Assembly: GCA_037127255.1 (NCBI GenBank)
Contig: JBANSL010000013.1
Coordinates: 82,094,188-82,158,187 of the forward strand
From: Persicaria tinctoria
Taxonomy: Eukaryota > Streptophyta > Magnoliopsida > Caryophyllales > Polygonaceae
Reading direction: 5' to 3'
DNA: 64,000 bases
Positions 56,701 through 64,000 of this stretch are shown in pieces. Made by a program: the position numbers and the translations under genes. The notes beneath the pieces are model-generated. The model was not told the origin of the DNA, did not search any database, and was given only the letters and a program-made list of their open reading frames with translations. Numbering within the stretch: the stretch's first letter is position 1; every line of letters starts with the position of its first letter.

Positions 56701-59700
56701 AATAGAGAAAGTAAGGCAAGATTGATCACACACAGAGTTAACGTGGGAAACCCGAGTATCGGGAGAAAAACCCACGGGCAGCAAGAGCCAATAAAATCCA
56801 CTATAAAATGAAAGAGTACAAGAAATCTTGTAGGATAATAGAAGATAATGGGAGGACTCTGTATACAAGTAGTGGATATGGAATGAGGGATGAAGACTTT
56901 GTGTGTGTCGGAGGCTTGAACTCTCACCCCACCTGAAATTCACTGCTTCTCTCTAGAAATCTCTAGTCTTTCTAGAGAGGGAGATATACCGTAGACAACC
57001 CTCCCGTTGGAATTCAAAACCCCTCCCATTGGAAGCCGAAAGCCCAAAAACCCTCCTCCTAGGAGTCAAAACCCCTCCATCTAGGAGCTGAAACCTCATC
57101 TCGAAGAGGGGTACGTGGATGATTATGATGATGATATATTTAATAAAAACAAAAATAAATAAAATAGTTCTCAAATGAGAACCGAAACTCCTCCCTAGGG
57201 GAGTTGTAACAACGTACTATTTCCACCCCTCCCTCGGAGAGCGGGAAATCTTTCCTTTGGGTTGAATAGATCAAAGTAGGTTATGCTTGCAAAGATCTCT
57301 CCCTCTAAAGAGCCAAGGTTGAGGTTCATATAATTTTTTTGCGCGATGTTCTTCGGCTCAAAGTGGATTCGTGGAGGTAATTAAAGACACGACCTTTCGT
57401 TTTCTTAATTCATCTGCCCTTATCTCGATGTTAGGTTGTTTCGATACCGTTGTGCCTCTACGGCAAAGGTAACACCATCTCATACGAGATTTTACCCATA
57501 ATCTAAAAAACCATCCAAAGGGATACCAAACCTGGTTGGTTAGCAATTGAAAATCCATCTTGCAAGGCCTGTGATCGTCGAAGAGGAGCAATCATGTGGC
57601 CCTATTGATTAGGTTGATCGAGGCAAAGTATGTGATCACTGAAGATCCCTCGATATATCATCTAGGTGGGGGTCCGGGAAATGTCATGTGATTCACACTT
57701 TCTCAGGAGTTGTCCATTGTATATTGATCAATTGAGGATTTCTGCTTTTTGTCTCTCCTGCGGTGTGCAACATCTTGTTAGTTTCAGTTTTTTCATGTGC
57801 TTACCAGCCACACTTCCTCTCACCGATTAGTTCATAGCCGGATTTCTAAGTGGGTCATAGTTCTTAGTGTTGTTTTCTTCATTTTGCTTGATCGATTGAT
57901 TTTTAGATTGTTGATTGGTTGATTTTTTAGTTGTAACTCTTTGTTTGTAGCGTTCCTTGCCCCCTCTCAAATTACCAAGACTTGTTTGGATCTAAAAAAA
58001 TTACCAAGACTTGTATCCTTTTTTAAAGAAAAATTCAATCACGTGCGAATCGTGACATATATACGGAGTAGTGATCATATTGCCGTCTAAATTAATGAAT
58101 TAGTGCTTCCTTTGACAATGTCATACTACTACTATATTATGACAATAAATGCCCTTTTGCCAACCAAATATTAAAAACCTCTTTTTGACCGTTAATGAAA
58201 AACGAAAGACTATAATCAATTTATCAATTAATTATTCCATCATGTTGACCAAAAATAATAATTAATTATTCCATCCTATACTAAAATAAAAATATTTATT
58301 TTTATATAGGTTATTCTCTCCTTACTTTTCTTAGTTGAAAATAATAACAATAAACATAATTATTTAATTATTAAATAATACTCCCTCCGTCTCAAAATTC
58401 ATGTCGTTTGACTTTTGGACATGCTTTTTAATGTGTTAAAAACTCTATGAAATATTGATTTTTTTTCAAAAAATTTAAAATAATTTCAAACTTATTAATA
58501 AGTTTGAAATTATTTTAAAAATTTTGAAAAATAAATAATATTTCATAGAGTTTTTAACACATTAAAAAGCGTGCCAAAAAATAAAATGACGTGAATTTTG
58601 AGACGGAGGTAGTAGTTGAAACATGCAATACTTTCCATTTTTTTATAACAAATACTTACTTTCTTTTTTTGATTAGGTAAAAATTCGGGTGAGCACGCTC
58701 TACCCGAAGGCATCCTTGCGGATGAGGTCTGTAAGACCGAAATTATTACAAATATCAATACCCCTGACAGAGTGGCTAAGGTTTGCAAATGTGTGCAACC
58801 TTATCAGCCACTCAATTGCCAAGACGGGGTACGTGAATGAAAGAGATTTCTTTCATTGTTGATAGTGGGGTACGTGAATGAAAGAGATTTCTTTCATTGT
58901 TGATAGAAGAAATTGTACGTCTGACATGATGACTTCGATTTTCCATGGGCATCTCGACTTGTTGTTTAGATGGTTAATAATTATGCTGGAATCTCCTTCA
59001 ATATGGATTTTGTCAATATGAAGTTGTAAGGCCTTTTGTATCCCAAGTTTGAGTGCTAGTGCTTCCACTTGAAGTGCGGTTTTAATACCCAATTGTTTAT
59101 AGCCTATGTGTATTGGGTGTCCTTGCTAGTCCCTGATAACCACCCCAACGGTACTACGATTATCAACCAGAGACGAACCGTCAAAGTTGAGTTTGAATGT
59201 GCATTTTGGTGGTTTGCGCCACTTGATATGATGTATTTTGTTTCTCTTTACGGGTTGTCGGCCGCTTCGTGAATGATGTTTGGTGTTATCATCTAGTGTA
59301 CTGTCATATTGGTGAGTGTTACTCCAATTTTCCTCATGTGTATTAATAAGCATCAATGCGGCGTCCCTCGAAGGGATATGTGCCTGCCTAAACACATGTT
59401 GGTTTTGAATATACCACGTTGTCCACCAAGCGAAAGCAAGTTTACCAAGAGCAGCCTTTGGTAGGCTATTCCCAATGAATGACATGATTGGTCTTATATC
59501 TCTTGATAGTGTGATTTGGATGACTATTGCGGAGTTTATGTGGCTCAGGAAAAGAGCGAGAGACCTCAAGTATTGACATTCGAATATTAGATGTACATCA
59601 TCTTCCATAGGGAAATTACAAAGGATACATGTAGGAGGGATAGGGACCCCCCGTTGGGCTAGTCTAGCAGCCGTGGGAAGGTCGTTTTGACAGACTTTCC

Positions 59701-61656
59701 ACATGAAATTTTTGATCTTAGGTGGGATGTCGAGATGCCAGATCCAGGAGTTATTGTCTAAGGGAATTGATGATTCGATAGAGACCAATTGATACGCGCT
59801 TGGCGTAGTGAACCAGCCCTCTCGGTCCGACCACTAGTATAATCTATCCACAAAATTTGAGACTGGGAGTGGAATGTCAAGGATTTCCTCCACAATGTTG
59901 TGTGGGAGAACAAAGGAGAGTTTCTCCTCCCACCATTTACCTCTGAGGATATAGTCATTGACTTTATCATTAATGTTATTAATTCTTGGACAATCGTCTC
60001 CAGACTGAATAGTAGATGTTGTAATCCAGTTATCAGACCAGAAATTGATAGCGCTCCCGGTGCCGACTGACCAAATAAGCCCCCTTTTGAACTTATTGTT
60101 AAAGTCGACTGGGCCCAGCGGGGTCAAAGACAAGCTGGAGGGGGTCGTGTTTGCGGGCCCACATACGAGAGACTCGAACAACACATAAATTCGAACGGGG
60201 TTCCATCTCAAAACCAATTGGCTATAGGTGGGGTAGCCCACTAGCTTATATACTAAGGTTTTTTTGTTCATGTAATCAATGTGGGACTCTTTTAATTTGG
60301 TCCCTTCACATTCCTTTCATTCTCAACACGCCCCCGCAAGTGCAACCAGGGTCGTCTTTCGCCTCTAGTTGACACTTGGACATCGGGTATAGCATCTCAT
60401 TCTTTTCACATTCCTTTCATTCTCAACACTTATCAATTAGAGTTGTAAGTTTTGCCCATTTTCAGGAGGTGGTGCCACTTTTCTTATAATGGAGAATGTC
60501 ATCCGCTCGAAGATATTTATACTTAATTATTTGCATCCAAACATTATCCGGCTCAGCCAGCGTTTTCCATAGCAGTTTCATTTGTAGTGCTTCATTCATT
60601 TCTTTGGATTTTCAAATCCCCATGCCCCGCATTTTTTTGTTCTACAAATTCTATCTCAGCTAATCAACGGACGGTGTTGCAGATCCTTATTTCAGAAAAA
60701 AGTTCTATTTATCTGATCAAGTTATTTATGTATTGAAGATGGCAATAGCATCGTATATAAGAGTTTATAATAATACTTTCCATATATATAAGAAAATAAT
60801 TTCCTTTTATAACGCAGGGCTTTAACCGTTTTTTTTTTTAATTGCTGTATGCCATCTTCTATATTACTTTTTTAAATCTGTTTGAAGACGGGTTTTAATT
60901 CCAACCATCTAATTATTTAACTAATTTTATAATATATCATTAGCCATTGAACTATATGTTATGAAATGATGTTCATATATATTTGTGTGTAGTATTAAGG
61001 TTAAGTTATAATTTTATTTTATTTTTTTGGTGGGGGAGGGCCGGAGGTTTTGATCATCTTATAAGTTGGGAATCTGTGTATTTATTTAGAAAAAAAGTCA
61101 ATCATTGACAACATTCATTCAATATTAGTATAATAGATTAATTCTTAATTATTATAATATATATTAATGTATAATGTATAGGGCATACTACAGATGCACA
61201 CATCAAAAGCTATACGGGTGCCCGGCCAAGAAGCAAGTGCAACGCCTTGACAACAACCCTCACGTCTTCCAAGTGACCTACCGCGGCCACCACACCTGCC
61301 ACACATCTTCAACCGCCCCGACCGCCGTCCCTCCACCGCCCCCCGCCACCAACCACCACGACATGTCGACAGACGCCTCCTTGTTTAGGTGGCTCTCCAT
61401 GGCGGCAACACCAAGTACAAGCACTACCACACTAGTCACGCCAATCAACATTAATAACTTAGACAAGCGTGACGTCCTTCGAATCGGAAGTGCTAGCGGC
61501 GGTGTGGTGGCACCGACTGCGATGGATGGGGAGTACCACCACCACGCGACGGTTGTGGACATGGCGGACACCATGTTTAACTTCATCAATCGTGGCGGCG
61601 GCAATAGTATGGACTTCATTTTCTCCGACTCGGGATCTCGCGATGGGAAGAATTAA
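53724..61656 (+). CDS. WRKY group III transcription factor (WRKY55-like)
   Basis: Three exons join in frame to 307 residues: 53724-54058, 54521-54634 and 61182-61656. The N-terminal helical region (1-60) resembles that of WRKY group III. The heptad WRKYGQK is at 135-141. The zinc finger is C155-X7-C163-X23-H187-X-C189, the C2HC type that defines group III. The second intron splits the domain at the conserved arginine (FPR|AYYRC), the usual position. The protein should bind W-boxes in the nucleus. 'DDGFTWRKYGQKEIL' and the finger sequence recall AtWRKY55. The C-terminal part is Thr/Ser/His-rich and ends 'DSGSRDGKN'. The second intron is 6547 bases, filled with transposons, yet the splice sites remain intact. 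Confidence 0.88.
54757..56238. mobile_element. Mutator-like element remnant in the WRKY intron
   Basis: The ends are imperfect inverted repeats of about 80 bases ('ttggagaat..aaacccctttc' and 'gggtctatataccccattct'). A minus-strand stretch at about 55461-55592 decodes to a Mutator-type transposase segment ('LLKGKYGGVLLVAVAQDSN', 'YQIYPIAFAIVDGE'). It is the DDE region, cut off on both sides. A 67-bp tandem duplication lies at 55201-55333 (the unit starts 'aggtaagctaatacg'). No matching 9-bp target duplication was found. Confidence 0.65.
56940..57995 (+). mobile_element. Retroposon, probable family copy 4 (diverged)
   Basis: This resembles copies 2 and 3 over 'gaagatccctcgatatatcat', 'ctaggtggggg' and 'tgtgattcacactttctcag' (57640-57710). 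It has the same kind of 5' repeats, here 'aacccctcc..taggagt' (57000-57100). Its start, near 'ttctctctagaaatctctag', matches the 5' border style of copies 1 and 3. No clean target duplication spans it, and the boundaries are approximate. Confidence 0.45.
58379..58612. mobile_element. Stowaway-like MITE in the WRKY intron
   Basis: The left end 'tactccctccgtctcaaaat' and right end 'attttgagacggaggtagta' are inverse copies with TA flanks. The interior forms a near-perfect hairpin centred at about 58498 ('caaacttattaataagtttg'). Confidence 0.85.
58665..60660 (-). mobile_element. LINE 3' half in the WRKY intron, split by an LTR
   Basis: Minus-strand frames in LINE order are: 'MNEALQMKLLWKTLAEPDNV' (about 60600-60450, degraded); 'FKRGLIWSVGTGSAINFWSD' (60105-59834); zf-RVT 'CILCNFPMEDDVHLIFEC' with RNase H start 'KLNFDGSSLVDNRSTVGVV' (59788-59126); and RNase H end (59092-58853). 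The 3' end is 'cgaatttttacctaatcaaa' with an A-run, the same tail as the retroposon copies. Stops and frameshifts make it inactive. Confidence 0.7.
60110..60429 (-). mobile_element. Solo LTR-like insertion within the LINE
   Basis: LINE homology is interrupted here. On the minus strand the insert begins 'tgttgagaatgaaaggaatg' and contains 'gtcccacattgattacatga', wording typical of plant LTRs. The start sequence occurs twice (plus strand 60307-60330 and 60405-60428), as if part of the LTR was duplicated. The inner boundary near 60110 is approximate. Confidence 0.4.
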
Positions 61657-62918
61657 ACCCAAACTATATTGGATCGAATGATCGATTAAGCATATATTGA
61701 GGAAAACTGCTCGACATGTATAATATATAGTCTTTATTAAAAGATTTTATAGCCTAACATTGGAACACGTACAATTGAATTTATTAAAATATCATGGTTT
61801 TTTTTTTTAATTTTATACTCCCTTCCATAATAAAAGTGATTTGATTTTTTACACGTATTTTAATGAGGTAAAAACTTTATAAAATATTAATTTTTTAACG
61901 AATTTATACTTATGACTAAAAAGTATGAAATTATTAAAAAAAAAGATTAAAAAATAATATTTTATAGTGTTTTTATCTCCTTAAAAAAATGTGCACTAAA
62001 AGACAAACGACTTTTAATGTGGAACGGAGGGAGTGTATATGATTGGGGTATTATATAAGATATAATATATTGGCTTTTTACTTGTTAGTGTATTTCTTTT
62101 ATGAAAAATATGACTAATATATGAACTTATGTTCCAATCTCATTTGATGAAGTCTTGAATTAGTAATGATAATCAAACTAAGTTGGTTGGAAGTGGATTC
62201 GTGTATTATTTGTGAGTTGTTGGGTGTCCCAACTACCAAAGTCTTTACCCATTTTGCTTCTATACTCCTAATTGAATCCTAGTCCATGTTTCTTGAAATA
62301 AAGAAAGAATAAAAGTCAAGTTATTTACAAATTAACTATATCTAAGCTTAATACTTAGGGAAACTATTTAAATATAGTGAGTAATTATTTGAAACTATAT
62401 AATGTTTAAATTATAAGTTCAAAAAGCGAGCTGATTGTGTAGTTTTGTGCCAAATACTGCCTTAAACTTTGACAAACAAAGAATCGACCATAGATATACT
62501 TAATAAGCTCCATCGACCCTCAATGAAAACTCGAAAGGGCGGCTGATTGACAAATGAACTAACAATCACGATACAACATAGAAAATTAGATATAACGCAA
62601 ATAAAACAAGGAAAAATAACACAACACTCGACAAATAACAATAAAATCGCTAATCGATGTGGAAGTCGAGGAAGATCCAACGAAGACTGTGAATGTTGAA
62701 AATGTGGCCAAGTGTAAGGACTTACACCGTGTCTCAATGTTAGAGAGATGGATAACAGTAACCCAACATCGAAAAGAACGACTCTTAAAAAAGTGCGGAT
62801 CAGGCTAAGCGATGTTCTCCTCACCTAAATTAACCATAAACAACACTTTCAAGATATTGGTATAAGTAATGTTTTGGTGCGATGAAGAAACATATGATAG
62901 GAAGGGGCGCCGAATGAA
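61657..62918. other. WRKY 3' flank and intergenic DNA
   Basis: The first ~150 bases are probably 3' UTR. A MITE at 61816-62037 is listed separately. The minus-strand frame at 62462-62824 has no family resemblance and is not called. Confidence 0.45.
61816..62037. mobile_element. Stowaway-like MITE
   Basis: The ends 'tactcccttccataataaaa' and 'taatgtggaacggagggagt' are inverse copies. The interior pairs as an AT-rich hairpin ('aactttataaaatatta' against 'aatattttatagtgttt'). Confidence 0.75.
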
Positions 62919-63278
62919 ATGCAATCCCCACCGTTGATGAGATGCTGCTCCCGAACATCCCCCTTCTTCACCTTAGCCGCCCTGAGGATGCTCTCCCACC
63001 CCCACCCCTCTCCGATCCCCAAACCCAACCCCTCCGCCATTAAACCCTCCTCCCAAGCTCTCAAACCCTCGCCTGCACCCCTCCCTCTCTCCGCCTCTCC
63101 CTCCTTCCACGCCGCCTCAATTGCCAGGCGCTTCTCCATGCCGCCCTCCGCCGTTTCGGTTTCCGATTCCCCGGATTTGGACCCGAGTTCGCTCCTCGTC
63201 GTCTCCTTCTACAAGTTTGCCGATTTTCCTGACCACGCTGACCTCCGAAAGCCGCTCAAGGATCTTTGCGAGGAACTG
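62919..63278 (+). CDS. Rhodanese-domain/TrhO-like protein, first exon (partial)
   Basis: An ATG at 62919 (or in frame at 62937) opens 120 codons up to a donor 'gaactg|gtatct' at 63279. Residues 1-75 are Ser/Pro/Ala-rich without acidic residues, consistent with a chloroplast transit peptide. The last segment, 'LLVVSFYKFADFPD' then 'LKDLCEEL', matches the N-terminal start of the UPF0176/TrhO family, as in Arabidopsis STR8 (At1g17850). Bacterial TrhO hydroxylates tRNA wobble uridine; the plant role is less clear. The rhodanese domain itself would lie in later exons beyond the window. Confidence 0.65.
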
Positions 63279-64000
63279 GTATCTTTAATTCGCATCTTTC
63301 CCAGTGTTTTTTTGTTGTTGAGATTTTGCTCAATTTCCTAGTTCTGGCGTGAATTTGCTTCCTATTTGCTATTACATTGCTCTAAATATAGGAATTTGGT
63401 TCGTATGAGATTGACCTAACTTCTATATAATAGAATAGTTTAATAGAAAGCGGAAACGGAGGCCATTAGATCTGGCATTGATCAAAAGCTTTGAATCAGA
63501 GGACATCTAATAGAAGCTGATGATATGTTGGAGTCGGTTGGACGATTGACCTTCCCTCTTTTGATACCTCTTGATCCCAAAAACTGAAACTTTTTTTAAT
63601 AGAGTTCAAAGCTAGTTCTTCATCAATTTGCTTGCTATTTCTTGTTGTCTTGCTCCAAATTAGGAGAAAGTGGTGGAAATTGATTGTTTTGGGTAAGAAA
63701 TTGACTAACTTCTATAATGGATGAACGGTGGTGTGTGGAATTTTTAATTGAAATTTCTTTCTTTGAAAGGGATGCCATTACCAGGAGGCTTGGTATTGAT
63801 CAAAATGTTTGTCAATGGATATCTACTAGAACTATTATTTATTGTTAACAATTGATGCCTTTTTCCACCTTCCTTCGTGATGATTATTTTAGAGTTCTGA
63901 GCTAATTTAATTAGTGTTCCTACTAGACTGAAATATGAAGGTCTGTTTTAGGATGGAAATATCTAGGCCTCTTCAAATACATTTTAGAAAGAATTTTAGT
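63279..64000 (+). other. First intron of the TrhO-like gene, with internal duplication
   Basis: AT-rich intron-like DNA runs to the window edge without an acceptor that reopens the frame. Two diverged direct copies of a ~300-bp unit are visible, about 63340-63520 and 63620-63835. Both contain 'aatttgctt.ctattt', 'attgac.taacttctata' and 'ggcattgatcaaaa'-like blocks. Confidence 0.5.

Noticed and set aside
62462..62824. 120-codon hydrophobic minus-strand frame
   Set aside because: No family resemblance, no splice or start context; likely chance in the upstream region of the TrhO-like gene.
1..64000. CRISPR arrays, bacterial operons, rRNA or tRNA genes
   Set aside because: No spaced direct-repeat arrays and no folded tRNA or rRNA sequence were seen; the intron-bearing genes show this is plant nuclear DNA.

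Overview
The window is nuclear DNA from a eudicot plant. It holds nine protein-coding genes, eight of them intron-bearing or with an inferred leader intron (GT..AG boundaries), in AT-rich intergenic DNA packed with plant transposons. The encoded proteins have close plant counterparts: FAD2, a WRKY group III factor, a PLS-class PPR protein, a LIF2/hnRNP-Q-like protein, PUB62/63 and others. An asterid is possible but cannot be shown from the sequence alone.

Layout. 1-490: right end of a probable hAT element. 1929-3338 (-) is a chloroplast two-RRM RNA-binding protein, head to head with 4923-7586 (+), a three-RRM LIF2/hnRNP-Q-like protein; they share a short divergent promoter. 8244-8602: a MITE. 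9154-16091: a 6.9 kb block bounded by ~330 bp inverted repeats (Mutator-like). It contains a hAT element with a gene fragment, a decayed Copia element, and a retroposon inserted in the Copia LTR. 16380-19965 (+) is a plant protein I do not recognise. It converges on 20956-26190 (-), a PUB62/63-like U-box protein. 26599-33425 is transposon-rich: a triple-nested MITE, another MITE, a SINE-like unit, a 2.1 kb retroposon, a LINE tail, and a PIF/Harbinger element with a hAT inside it. 36615-37766 (+) is FAD2 with a long leader intron. 38982-39257 (-) is a small Cys-rich protein gene. 40453-43041 (+) is an intronless PPR gene. 43757-53235 is a second transposon block: a hAT, a LINE with one internal stop, a Helitron, a retroposon inserted across the Helitron end, and a SINE. 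53724-61656 (+) is a WRKY55-like gene whose second intron (6.5 kb) is filled with transposons. 62919-63278 (+) is the first exon of a rhodanese/TrhO-like gene that runs off the window.

The genes are ordinary single plant genes with no operon-like logic. Three act on RNA (cpRNP, LIF2-like, PPR) and a fourth, the rhodanese/TrhO-like protein, probably modifies tRNA; FAD2 makes linoleate in the ER; PUB62/63 is a probable E3 ligase; WRKY is a transcription factor. The most unusual content is in the mobile elements. Insertion order can be read directly from target-site duplications. Several long non-autonomous retroposons share a 3' tail with a LINE present in the same window, suggesting they are mobilised by it. 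Exon coordinates were derived by reading splice sites by hand and are supported by frame closure and family alignment from memory, not by transcripts.
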